A program made the translations under genes and the position numbers. The notes under the pieces are model-generated. The model did no database searches, had not been told where the DNA came from, and saw only the letters and a list, made by a program, of their open reading frames with translations. Positions 51,288 to 59,684 of a stretch of DNA of 61,220 bases are shown one piece after another; position 1 is the stretch's first letter; each line of letters starts with the position of its first letter. The DNA is from Armatimonadota bacterium. Lineage in GTDB: Bacteria > Sysuimicrobiota > Sysuimicrobiia > Sysuimicrobiales > Humicultoraceae. The DNA lies in NCBI GenBank assembly GCA_016869025.1, contig VGFA01000015.1:1-61220 (forward strand), in the 5' to 3' direction.

Positions 51288-53390
51288 TTATGCCCGGGGG
51301 CCCTCCGCCTCCTCCTTCTGGCGGCGGGCCTCGGCCACGAGCCGTTCAGCCACGTGACCGGGAACCGGATCGTAGTGGGAGAACGTGGCAGTAAACGAGC
51401 CGCGCCCTCCGGTAATAGATCGCAGATCCGAGGCATACCGCAGGACCTCTCCCTGGGGAACCTGGGCTTTCACGATCGTCGTGCCGTCTCCCTGCGATTC
51501 CATGCCGCTGATGCGGGCGCGCTTGGAGTTCAGATCGCCGATGATGTCGCCCATCAACGCCTCAGGGACGTGGACGGCCAGGTCCAGGATCGGCTCCAGC
51601 AGGGTCAACCCGGCCTGCGCCGCCGCCTCCTTGACCGCCAGCGCGCCAGCGAGCTGGAAGGCGATGTCCGATGAGTCCACATCGTGGTACTTCCCATCCA
51701 CGAGCGTGACCCTGACATCCACTACCTGGTACCCGGCCAGGATGCCCTCCTCGAGTGCCTTGCGGGCACCCTTCTCGACCGAGGGGATGTACTGGTTGGG
51801 TATCGCTCCGCCGAAGATCTTGTCCACGAACTCAAACCCGCTGCCGCGCGGAAGCGGCTCCATCTCCACGAAGCACACCCCGTACTGCCCGCGTCCGCCG
51901 CTCTGCTTGACGTGCCGGCCCTGTGCCTTGCCTCGGCCCTTGACGGTCTCCCGGTAGGGCACACGCGGGGGCGCGAGCACCACGTCCACGCCAAACTTGC
52001 GCCGCAGCCGGTCGGCCATGATCTCCAGGTGGGACTCGCCCATGCCCGAGATCACGGTCTGCTTGAGCTCCGGATCGCGGCGGACGCTGAACGTTGGGTC
52101 CTCTTCTGCCAGGCGGTGCAGGGCGCTGCCCATCTTGTCCTCGTCGGCCTTGCTCTTGGGCTCGATCGCCATCGAGATCGCGGGCTGTGGAAACACCACC
52201 GGCGCCAGGCGGACCGGCGCATCCTTGGAGCACAGCGTGTCCCCGGTGGCGGTGTCGGCCAGCTTGGCCACGGCGCCGATGTCTCCCGGGCATACCTGCG
52301 GGGTGGCTTCCTGTTGCTTGCCGCGCAGATGATAGAGCTGGCCCACCCGTTCAGTCTTGTCGCGGGACGCGTTGAACACCTGGGAGTCCGACGCGAAGGT
52401 CCCGCCGTAGACGCGGAAGTACGACAGCCTGCCCACGTAGGGATCGGCCATGGTCTTGAACACCAGGGCGGCAAACGGACCTGCCTCGGACGGCTCAACA
52501 GGAACCTCTGATCCGTTTCGCGGGTGGGTGCCGGAGGCCGGGCCGCGGTGGGCCGGGGAGGGCAGGAGGTCAACGATCGCCGACAACACCTGGCCCACGC
52601 CAATCCGCCTGGTGGCGGAGGCGGGCATGGCAGGCACGATCTTGCCGGCACGGACCCCGGCGATCAGACCACGCCGGATCTCCTCGTCGCTCAACGCGCC
52701 TGCTTCCAGGTACTTCTCGAGAAGCGCATCGTCGCTCTCGGCGGCCAGCTCCATCAGCCGCTCGCGAGCGGCCGCCGCCTCCTCTTTCAGTTCGGCGGGC
52801 AGCTCCCGGACGGATTCTTGCCCGTCGCGCACGGTGTACGCCTTCATCGAGAGCACATCCGCTACCCCGCAGAGCCCTGCCTCCGCACCGATCGGCAGGA
52901 GCAGCGGGATGATCTGCCTCCCAAACCTGGCATTCAACCCTTCCATGGTCTGGGAGAAGCTGGCGTGCTCGCGGTCGAGACGGTTCACGACAACCATCCG
53001 GGCCAGGCCCTGCTCATTCGCACGCGCCCATGCCTGCTCGGTCTGCACCTCCACGCCGGCCCTTGCGTCCACGACCACCAGCGCGCCCTCGCAGACGCGC
53101 AGCGCGCCGACCATCTCGCCCGCGAAGTCCGGGTATCCAGGTGTGTCAATCAGGTTGACCTTGGCGCCCTCCCACTCCAGTGGGGCCAGCGATGCGTTGA
53201 TGGTGTGCTTGCGCCTGATCTCCTCCGGATCGAAGTCCGTTGTGGTCGTGCCGTCGTCCACACGGCCCTGGCGATCTATGGCCCCCGTGCGAAAGAGCAT
53301 CGCCTCCACCAGGGTAGTCTTGCCCGTTCCCCCGTGCCCGACGACGGCGATGTTCCTTATCTGGTCCGGACTGTAGCGCTTCAAGGTCAT
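51288..53390 (-). CDS. fusA: Elongation factor G-type translational GTPase (EF-G2-like)
   Basis: The product is 700 residues with GTPase, EF-Tu-like, III, IV and V domains of EF-G. G1 reads GHGGTGKTT rather than the usual AHIDAGKTT, and G4 reads NRLDRE rather than NKMDR, as in EF-G2 paralogues. Domain IV starts near PRVPYRETVKGRGKAQGRHVKQSGGRGQYG. It translocates tRNA/mRNA on the ribosome or serves a related role; a canonical EF-G may be elsewhere. ATG 53390 with GGAGGAGG directly upstream is chosen over the longer frame. It is followed 44 nt later by dnaG. Confidence 0.9.
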   Translation of the reverse strand: MTLKRYSPDQIRNIAVVGHGGTGKTTLVEAMLFRTGAIDRQGRVDDGTTTTDFDPEEIRRKHTINASLAPLEWEGAKVNLIDTPGYPDFAGEMVGALRVCEGALVVVDARAGVEVQTEQAWARANEQGLARMVVVNRLDREHASFSQTMEGLNARFGRQIIPLLLPIGAEAGLCGVADVLSMKAYTVRDGQESVRELPAELKEEAAAARERLMELAAESDDALLEKYLEAGALSDEEIRRGLIAGVRAGKIVPAMPASATRRIGVGQVLSAIVDLLPSPAHRGPASGTHPRNGSEVPVEPSEAGPFAALVFKTMADPYVGRLSYFRVYGGTFASDSQVFNASRDKTERVGQLYHLRGKQQEATPQVCPGDIGAVAKLADTATGDTLCSKDAPVRLAPVVFPQPAISMAIEPKSKADEDKMGSALHRLAEEDPTFSVRRDPELKQTVISGMGESHLEIMADRLRRKFGVDVVLAPPRVPYRETVKGRGKAQGRHVKQSGGRGQYGVCFVEMEPLPRGSGFEFVDKIFGGAIPNQYIPSVEKGARKALEEGILAGYQVVDVRVTLVDGKYHDVDSSDIAFQLAGALAVKEAAAQAGLTLLEPILDLAVHVPEALMGDIIGDLNSKRARISGMESQGDGTTIVKAQVPQGEVLRYASDLRSITGGRGSFTATFSHYDPVPGHVAERLVAEARRQKEEAEGPRA

Positions 53391-53418
53391 CCTCCTCCAA
53401 TGATCGCCGTGCGAGCCG

Positions 53419-54378
53419 CTAGTAGCCCCGCTCGGCATCCACGACGTTGAGCATCGGCGCCCCGATCAGGTACCTGCGGAGATTCTCGCAGAACAGGGGA
53501 ATCGCCCGGTCGAAGTAGGCCGGAGAGGCGCCTGAGACGTGCGGCGTTATGATAACGTTCTCCATGTCGTACAACGGGCTTTCCGGGGACAGAGGCTCGC
53601 GTTCAAAGACATCGAGGCCGGCGCCGGCGATCACTCCGCCACGCAGGGCCGCGATCAGCGCCTCCTCCACCACCACGGGACCGCGTCCCACGTTGATCAG
53701 CACGGCCGACCGCTTCATCAGCGAGAGGGCCCGGGCGTCGATCAGACCTCGGGTCTGGCGCGTGAGCGGAAGCAGCACCACCACGTAGTCTGCATCTCTC
53801 AGGACCTGGTCCGTACCCTCCGGCGGCAGGACGCGCTCCACGTAGGGCATCGCCTCCGGTATCCGCTTGGTTCCGATCACCCGCATGCCGAACGCCGAGG
53901 CCCGGCGCGACAGGGCGCGCCCGATGGCGCCCAGCCCCAGCACGCCCAGGACCTGGCCCTCGACCTCTCCGCCCACGCAGGCCGCCCTATCCCACCGGCG
54001 AACCGACTGGAGTCGGACGGCCACGTGCAGACGCCTGGAGAACGCCAGCACCAGGGCCATCACGTGCTCGGGCAGCACCGTGGAGTGAATCCCAACGCTG
54101 CTCGTTAGAATGACGCGTCCTTCAACCACGGCCGGGACCAGCAGCCCGTCCACTCCGGCGGCGGTGGCGTGGATCCAGCGTAGCCGCTCGGCCCGGTCCA
54201 GCACCGGTTGGGGGATCTGCCAGGCGACGATAACGTCGGCCTCCGCGGCCAGGGTTTGGGCGTGCTCGGGGCCGGTCGCGGCCATCACGCGGACGCGTGG
54301 ATCCACGGCGCGGATCGCGTCAAGGTGACGTTCCTCCACCCTGGACAGCACCAGCACCGTCAGCGCGTCGGTGCTCAC
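53419..54378 (-). CDS. D-2-hydroxyacid dehydrogenase family protein
   Basis: The product is 319 residues. The NAD-binding motif VLGVLGLGAIGRALSRRASAFGMRVIGTKR, the catalytic Arg region INVGRGPVVVEEALIAAL, and the Glu/His pair in FEREPLSPESPLYDMENVIITPHVSG are typical of D-isomer-specific 2-hydroxyacid dehydrogenases. The substrate could be a 2-keto acid or phosphoglycerate-like compound. GTG 54378 with GAGAGG upstream is preferred; ATG 54402 would overlap lysK by 8 bases. Confidence 0.9.
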   Translation of the reverse strand: MSTDALTVLVLSRVEERHLDAIRAVDPRVRVMAATGPEHAQTLAAEADVIVAWQIPQPVLDRAERLRWIHATAAGVDGLLVPAVVEGRVILTSSVGIHSTVLPEHVMALVLAFSRRLHVAVRLQSVRRWDRAACVGGEVEGQVLGVLGLGAIGRALSRRASAFGMRVIGTKRIPEAMPYVERVLPPEGTDQVLRDADYVVVLLPLTRQTRGLIDARALSLMKRSAVLINVGRGPVVVEEALIAALRGGVIAGAGLDVFEREPLSPESPLYDMENVIITPHVSGASPAYFDRAIPLFCENLRRYLIGAPMLNVVDAERGY

Positions 54379-54394
54379 GATCGCGTACCTCTCC

Positions 54395-55969
54395 TCAGGC
54401 AACCGGGGCCTCGCCTGCCGGGGCGGAGGCCTCCAGCAGGCGGCAGATCACAAACTGCCTGTCGAGCGCCGCCAGGAACCATCCGGCCTGGGGACCCGAC
54501 TCCTTGCCCAGAAACGCCAGATAGATAGCTCCGAACGCCGCCTTCGGCGCGAGCCCGAGCTCCCCCTTCATCGCGTGTATGGCCCCGTGCAGCGAGTCAC
54601 CGTCCACCGCCTCCCTGACCAGAGGGACCAGGGCGGCCAGGAACGCGCGCTGCTCGGGCGAAAGCCCAGAAGCGGCCTGAGGCAAGGTCGTCTGAACCTC
54701 GAACCTGTAATCCTCGGGAGCGTAGGACTTCAGCCACCGGCGCACATCGGCAAGCCGTGCGGCCAGTTCGCGCCGGTCCTCCTCGGTCAGGGGGGCGTCC
54801 TTCCCGCGCTCGGCTTCCCTCTCCAAATCCGCGCTCGGGATCTGGCTCAGGTGGGCCACCCGGGTGAAGCGGAGGCGGAAGACGCCTGCCTGCGGCTCAC
54901 AGGCGTGCGCGTAGTAGAAGGTCCGCGCGAGGTCAGGGTCATCTTCACGGCCTGCGTGCGCACGCGCCGCCCGATCGAACTCATCGTACAGCAGGGGTAT
55001 CGTCTCCCCCGATGGGTCGAAATCCACGTGCTGACGGTAGTGAGGCCGGACCATGGTGAACCGGGCCAGCTCGGGCCGCAGGACCTCTGCGAACTCGACC
55101 GCGGCCATTCCCACCCCCTTGCTGGAGGCCATCTTCCGGCCGCCCACCAGGAACCACTCGTAGGGTATCGAGAACGGGCGCGGGGATCCGTAGACGGCTT
55201 CAACGATCGCGCCCGCCCGATCGAAGCTGCCTCCCCGGGTCATGTGGTCCTTTCCGGCGCCCTCCACGGTCACGCCTAAGACGTGCCACTTGGCCGCCCA
55301 TTCGGTGACGTACTGAAGCTTGCCGCCCCCGCCGAAAGGCGAGCGCCGGCCCTCGTGCCCGCACCCCTGCGCCCAGGCCACCTTGTCCGGACGGCACGCG
55401 TAGGAAACCTGGTCGCCGTCCCAGCCGGTAACCACGGTGGTGCCGATCTTGCCGCAGGACTTGCATATGACCTGGAACGGATGGCGCTCGGCCTTCCGGC
55501 TCCCGCTGATCGCGCGGTCAATCTCGATGATCTCCTCCGCCCGGTCCAGCGCGATCCGGATCGCAGCGTCGAGCACCCCTGAGCCGTACAGCTCGCTCGT
55601 CCAGTAGATCCGGGGGGTTGCACCGAGCCGGGTGAAGACGCGTGTGAACTCGTCCGCGTAGTATCGCGCGAAGCTGGGCGCCTCGGCTGGATCAGGAGAA
55701 GGCACGTTGCACAGGGGCACGCCCAGGTAGGGCGCAAGGTCCTCGTGGCCGGCAGGCAGGCCGTCCATGGGATCGAGGTCGTCGTAGCCGTAGCGGAACT
55801 CAACGGACACGCCTCGGTCCCGCAGCGCGCGGGTCACGCAATCATGCAGGATCACGCCGCGCAGGGAGCCCACGTGGACGCGGCCCGACGGGCTCTTGGC
55901 GTCGTTGACAACGTGGCGCGGCTCAGCACGAGCCGCCAGGATCTCCTCGGCCAGAAGATCAACCCACAC
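54395..55969 (-). CDS. lysK: Lysyl-tRNA synthetase, class I
   Basis: The product is about 524 residues of the class I LysRS family. The HIGH-equivalent is HVGSLRG, KMSKS is KMASSKGVG, and a cysteine-rich insertion (VICKSCGKIGTTV) lies in the connective region. It charges tRNA-Lys. The class I form occurs in a minority of bacteria and most archaea. GTG at 55969 (VWVDLLAEEI) is the preferred start; the frame extends 9 codons to a GTG at 55996 and includes the GGAGGAGG that probably serves as ribosome site. Confidence 0.93.
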   Translation of the reverse strand: MWVDLLAEEILAARAEPRHVVNDAKSPSGRVHVGSLRGVILHDCVTRALRDRGVSVEFRYGYDDLDPMDGLPAGHEDLAPYLGVPLCNVPSPDPAEAPSFARYYADEFTRVFTRLGATPRIYWTSELYGSGVLDAAIRIALDRAEEIIEIDRAISGSRKAERHPFQVICKSCGKIGTTVVTGWDGDQVSYACRPDKVAWAQGCGHEGRRSPFGGGGKLQYVTEWAAKWHVLGVTVEGAGKDHMTRGGSFDRAGAIVEAVYGSPRPFSIPYEWFLVGGRKMASSKGVGMAAVEFAEVLRPELARFTMVRPHYRQHVDFDPSGETIPLLYDEFDRAARAHAGREDDPDLARTFYYAHACEPQAGVFRLRFTRVAHLSQIPSADLEREAERGKDAPLTEEDRRELAARLADVRRWLKSYAPEDYRFEVQTTLPQAASGLSPEQRAFLAALVPLVREAVDGDSLHGAIHAMKGELGLAPKAAFGAIYLAFLGKESGPQAGWFLAALDRQFVICRLLEASAPAGEAPVA

Positions 55970-56127
55970 GGCAGGCCACTTCCTCCTCCGGCGCACAGCC
56001 GGGCATCGAACGCACCAGCAACCTAACAGGGGAAATGACTGGTACTGGCGATGCGCTGGACGTCATGGTTATCTTCGCGCCGGGGCCGGGGACTTCCTCC
56101 GAACAGCCATCCAGACAGGGACGGAAC

Positions 56128-56154
56128 GGGCAGGCCGCCTACGGCGGCCTGCCC
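56128..56154 (-). terminator. Rho-independent terminator-like hairpin after HU gene
   Basis: GGGCAGGCCGCC (56128-56139) and GGCGGCCTGCCC (56143-56154) form a perfect 12-bp stem with a 3-nt loop, about 20 nt beyond the HU stop. The minus-strand tail GTTCCGTCCCTGTCT is only moderately U-rich, so efficiency is uncertain. It would separate HU from lysK. Confidence 0.6.
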
Positions 56155-56175
56155 GCCGTCATCTAGGGTCCGGAG

Positions 56176-56448
56176 CTACTTGACCGCGGCCTTGAGATCC
56201 TTCCCAGCGGTGAACGCCGGCACCTTCTTGGCCGGGATCTTGATCTTGGCGCCGGTCTGCGGGTTGCGGCCCTCGCGCGCCTTCCGCTTGCGCACCAGGA
56301 AGGTGCCAAAGCCGACCAGGGTCACCTTCTCACCCTTGCGCAAGGCGCCGGTGATCAGATCCAGCGCCATGTTGAACACCTCGAGCGCGTTCTTCTTGGT
56401 GGCGCCCGTCTTGTCGGCGACCTTATCGATGAGCTGTTCCTTGTTCAT
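56176..56448 (-). CDS. hup: HU-type DNA-binding protein
   Basis: The product is 90 residues, the normal HU length. It begins MNKEQLIDKVADKTGATKKNALEVFNMALDLITGALRKGEKVTLVGFGTF. The DNA-clasping arm is VRKRKAREGRNPQTGAKIKIPAKKVPAFTAGK, with the conserved RNP motif. It is a histone-like nucleoid organiser. AGGAGGGG precedes the ATG. A strong hairpin follows the stop. Confidence 0.97.
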   Translation of the reverse strand: MNKEQLIDKVADKTGATKKNALEVFNMALDLITGALRKGEKVTLVGFGTFLVRKRKAREGRNPQTGAKIKIPAKKVPAFTAGKDLKAAVK

Positions 56449-56597
56449 TCGTCCCCTCCTCACGAACCCCAGATGTCGCACCGGCGCGGTGCGCCGCGAT
56501 TCCGATTCTCGCAGACCCTACCGTATTCCTGCTTCCAGCCGCCCCGGGAACCGAAACCCGCATCCCGCACGGCGCGGGGACTATGGAGCCCACCTCT

Positions 56598-56630
56598 TGG
56601 GAAGAACACAAGGGAACGGGGTTCTTCCCA
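56598..56630. repeat. Perfect 10-bp inverted repeat upstream of the riboswitch
   Basis: TGGGAAGAAC (56598-56607) and GTTCTTCCCA (56621-56630) are exact inverted copies around a 13-nt centre. There is no T-run, so a terminator is unlikely. It could be an operator or an RNA hairpin ahead of the c-di-GMP aptamer. Confidence 0.45.
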
Positions 56631-56657
56631 TCCACGGGCCAAGCCGATAGCCGCCTG

Positions 56658-56746
56658 GCCCCTCGATAAGGGCAAACCCGTCGTGAGGCGGGGACGCAAA
56701 GCCGCGGGACCGGCCCAAACCGGTCAGCCGGGCTACCGAAAGGGGC
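56658..56746 (+). promoter_or_regulatory. Cyclic di-GMP-I (GEMM) riboswitch
   Basis: The aptamer shows the conserved GGGCAAACC, GGGGACGCAAAGCC, a CAAACC receptor-side segment, and GGGCTACCGA in order and spacing of the GEMM/c-di-GMP-I class. P1 is GCCCCT (56658-56663) with AGGGGC (56741-56746). The 3' strand of P1 lies over the likely ribosome site of the ATG at 56753, so ligand binding would probably close translation (OFF switch); direction is inferred. It controls the secreted glycoside hydrolase gene directly after it. Confidence 0.9.
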
Positions 56747-56752
56747 GGGAGC

Positions 56753-58006
56753 ATGAACCGAACCGGACAGCGCGGCCCCGGCTCACTGATCGCGCGCACG
56801 CTGTTGATAGCCGCCCTGCTTGCCACCACAATCCCGTCAGAGATCTCCGGAGCGACCGAGCCAATCACGCCGATCGCCATACTCCCGGACGATGACGAAC
56901 CGGATCCCCAGGAGCAGGACCCAGGAGCCGTCGTGATCCAGCCTGCAGACACCGGGGAAGACGACGTTGGGCCTCCTCACAGGCGTGAGCCTGCAAGACA
57001 GCAACCAACCCCTGCAGCCACCTCCCTCCTGATCGGCGTCCAGAGCGACATCCAGCCGGACACGGAACCTGCGATCCGGCGGCGCGAAATCGCGCTGATG
57101 CAGAATGCCGGGATCGCATGGGTCCGCATCGTACTCAACTGGTACGCGGCCGAACCCAGCAAGGGCGAGTACAACGAGGAGTACCTGAAGGGTCTGGAGT
57201 CACTGGTTGACGAGATCCGCGGCGCCGGGATGCGCGTGATGCTACTCGTCCTCGCCACGCCTCCCTGGGCCAACCCCCGCGGATGGGACGCCCCGCCCCT
57301 GCGCATGCGCGACCTGGGCGACTTCGTAGGCTACGCCGTTCGCCGCTTCTCTTCGCGCGTCAAGCACTGGGAGATCTGGAACGAGCCCGACTGGCACGAG
57401 TTCTGGAAGCCCGTCCCAGACGTCCGCGGCTTCGTCGAGATGCTCCGGGAGGCATACACCAAGGGTAAGGCCGCCGACCCCCAGGCCACCTTCATCTCGG
57501 GCGGCCTCGCAGGCAACAATACCGGCTACCTACGACAGATGTATGCCCTGGGCGCCCAACCCTTCTTCGACGTCCTCGGCGTCCACCCATACGTCTTCCA
57601 GCGCAGCCCCGACGAGGTCCACCCCAACGTCCGCAACTCCTTCCACGGGCTGGGAGAGCTGCGTAAGATCATGGTCGCCAACGGCGACGGTGCCAAGCCC
57701 ATCTGGATCACCGAGATGTCCTGGCCCACCAACCGCCGCGCTCCTGGCGCCACCGGCGATTGGGCTGAGGGCGTCAGCCACGCCACCCAGGCCGCCTACC
57801 TGTCGCGCGCATACGAGAAGATCGCAGCGGAGTATCCCTTCGTCCAGGTCGCCATGTGGTACAACCTCCGCGACAAGGGCACCAACCCCACCCTCGCCTA
57901 CCACAACTACGGCCTCGTCCACCACAACTTCGAGCCCAAACCCGCCTTCTTCGCGCTGCAACGGCAGGCCCGGACCGCGGCCGCCCCGGTAGCTCCCAGG
58001 CCCTAG
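56753..58006 (+). CDS. Secreted glycoside hydrolase (GH39/GH5-like clan A), riboswitch-controlled
   Basis: The product is 417 residues. The signal peptide is followed by an acidic, proline-rich linker (about 40-90). The TIM barrel follows: LLIGVQSDIQPDTEPAIRRREIALMQNAGIAWVRIVLNWYAAEP, acid/base Glu in HWEIWNEPDW, and nucleophile Glu in WITEMSWPT. It probably cleaves a polysaccharide outside the cell. Control by c-di-GMP suggests a role in biofilm or capsule turnover, comparable to PslG. The next gene is a paralogue. Confidence 0.85.
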   Translation: MNRTGQRGPGSLIARTLLIAALLATTIPSEISGATEPITPIAILPDDDEPDPQEQDPGAVVIQPADTGEDDVGPPHRREPARQQPTPAATSLLIGVQSDIQPDTEPAIRRREIALMQNAGIAWVRIVLNWYAAEPSKGEYNEEYLKGLESLVDEIRGAGMRVMLLVLATPPWANPRGWDAPPLRMRDLGDFVGYAVRRFSSRVKHWEIWNEPDWHEFWKPVPDVRGFVEMLREAYTKGKAADPQATFISGGLAGNNTGYLRQMYALGAQPFFDVLGVHPYVFQRSPDEVHPNVRNSFHGLGELRKIMVANGDGAKPIWITEMSWPTNRRAPGATGDWAEGVSHATQAAYLSRAYEKIAAEYPFVQVAMWYNLRDKGTNPTLAYHNYGLVHHNFEPKPAFFALQRQARTAAAPVAPRP

Positions 58007-58109
58007 ACAGCCACACGCTCGGCCGGCCCTCCCCCCGGGAGAAGGACCTCGCCCCGCGCACGTGGAATCGGCCTGGCAAGGTTCGTGAGGGGAGACGACG
58101 ACAACCGGC

Positions 58110-59234
58110 ATGCTCGTGCCGCACCCCAACAGAGATGGCTCTACGCGCGTGCCAGCCGCGGCTCAGCGGCGGGCAGCGATCAGCCGCCCGGCTGCGGGCA
58201 GCGTGGTCATCCCGCTCATCGCCGCCGTCATGGCACTGGCCGTGCAAGCCGGAAGCCCAGGGTACGCCGCGCCCGCAATTCCCATCTACGGCGTCCACAG
58301 CGACATCGAGCCGTTCACACCCCCTGCCTTTCGGCAGCGGGAGATCCGCCTGATGCGGGACGCCGGCGTGACCTGGGTGCGCCTGGGAATGAGCTGGAAA
58401 GCGGCCGAGCCCGTTCGGGGAAGGTACGACGAGTACTATCTCTCGGGCCTGGAGGCGGCCATTGACGAAATCCGGGCGGCGGGGATGCGTGTGTTCCTGC
58501 TGGTGTTGGTGACGCCCGAATGGGCAAATCCCGCCGGACCTGACTACCCGCCGCTGCGGATGCGAGACATGGGTGACTTCGTAGGCTATGCGGTCCGCCG
58601 CTTCTCCTCCCGCGTCAAGCACTGGGAAATATGGAACGAACCCGACTGGCACGTGTTCTGGAAGCCGGCACCGGATGCGGCCGCGTTCGCGAAGATGCTG
58701 AGGGAGGCGTACGTGCAGGGCAAGGCGGCCGACCCGCAGGCGGTGTTCATCTCAGGGGGGCTGGCAGGAAACAACGTGGAGTATCTGCGGCAGATGTATG
58801 CTCGGGGCGCCGGGCAGTACTTCGACGCGCTTGGCGTACATCCGTACGTTTTTCAGCGAAGCCCAGACCAGGTTCATCCGAACACGCGCCACTCGTTCCA
58901 CGGCCTCGGAGAGCTGCGCAAGCTATTGGTGGCCAACGGGGGTAGTGGGAAGCCGATCTGGATCACGGAGATGTCATGGCCAACACACCGGCGGGCAGAT
59001 GGGGCGACAGGGGATTGGGCGGAAGGGGTGGGGCTGGAGACCCAGGCGGCCTACCTGGTGAGGGCCTACCAGAAGATCCAGGCCGAGTATCCGTTCATCC
59101 CCGTGGCAACCTGGTACAAGCTTCGCGACAGCGGTCTGGATGCCACATACGTGGAGCACAACTGGGGGCTGGTCCGGCATGACTTCCAGCCCAAACCCGC
59201 CTACTTCGCCAAGCAGCAGTTGGCGCGGCAGTAG
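58110..59234 (+). CDS. Secreted glycoside hydrolase paralogue
   Basis: The product is 374 residues and closely similar to the preceding gene from the first barrel strand (IYGVHSDIEPFTPPAFRQREIRLMRDAGVTWVRLGMSWKAAEP) to the end. It conserves HWEIWNEPDW and WITEMSWPT. The acidic linker of the first copy is missing. A signal/anchor (VVIPLIAAVMALAVQAGSPGYAAP) is preceded by an Arg-rich tip. It arose by tandem duplication. The 103-nt gap before it has no recognisable riboswitch. Confidence 0.85.
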   Translation: MLVPHPNRDGSTRVPAAAQRRAAISRPAAGSVVIPLIAAVMALAVQAGSPGYAAPAIPIYGVHSDIEPFTPPAFRQREIRLMRDAGVTWVRLGMSWKAAEPVRGRYDEYYLSGLEAAIDEIRAAGMRVFLLVLVTPEWANPAGPDYPPLRMRDMGDFVGYAVRRFSSRVKHWEIWNEPDWHVFWKPAPDAAAFAKMLREAYVQGKAADPQAVFISGGLAGNNVEYLRQMYARGAGQYFDALGVHPYVFQRSPDQVHPNTRHSFHGLGELRKLLVANGGSGKPIWITEMSWPTHRRADGATGDWAEGVGLETQAAYLVRAYQKIQAEYPFIPVATWYKLRDSGLDATYVEHNWGLVRHDFQPKPAYFAKQQLARQ

Positions 59235-59268
59235 CAGAAGGAAGCCGCAGTAGTGTGCCTGATCCCGC

Positions 59269-59684
59269 ACGATCCGGTTCCCGGGCACATGGCCGACCGG
59301 TTGGCGGCCGAGGCCCGCCGCACAGGGCAATGAGTCGCGGGTGGATTGCAGGTGAGATCGAAGAGGAGATCAGGCGGCGGACCGACATCGTCGCCATGGT
59401 CTCGGCCCATGCCTCGCTGAAGAAGTCCGGCCGTTGTTACAAAGGGCTCTGTCCATTCCACCAGGAGAAGACGCCGTCATTCCACGTGGACCCGGAGCGG
59501 GGGTTGTTTCGCTGCTTTGGCTGCGGCGCGGGCGGCGACGTCTTCGACTTCGCGATGCGCTCCGCCAACCTCACCTTCATGGAGGCCGCGGTAGAGCTGG
59601 GCCGGCGGGCCGGCGTCGAGGTCGAAACCTCGCCTGATGCCGCGCAGCGGGCTCCCGAGAGGGAGCATATTCTGCGCTCGCTGG
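59269..59684 (+). repeat. Inverted partial copy of the local fusA-dnaG junction
   Basis: From 59269 the frame HDPVPGHMADRLAAEARR followed by a stop matches the EF-G C-terminus (YDPVPGHVAERLVAEARR) encoded at 51.3 kb. From 59330 the sequence matches the first ~118 codons of dnaG almost base for base. About 65 nt between the two parts of the original are missing. Similarity ends in ILRSL (ILRAL in dnaG). The source lies on the minus strand 8 kb away, so this is an inverted, diverged duplication. Confidence 0.9.

Noticed and set aside
58050-58110. Second c-di-GMP riboswitch upstream of the paralogous hydrolase
   Set aside because: A few bases (GGCAAGGTTCGTGAGG) recall the aptamer, but the invariant ACGCAAAGCC and ACCGA blocks are missing.
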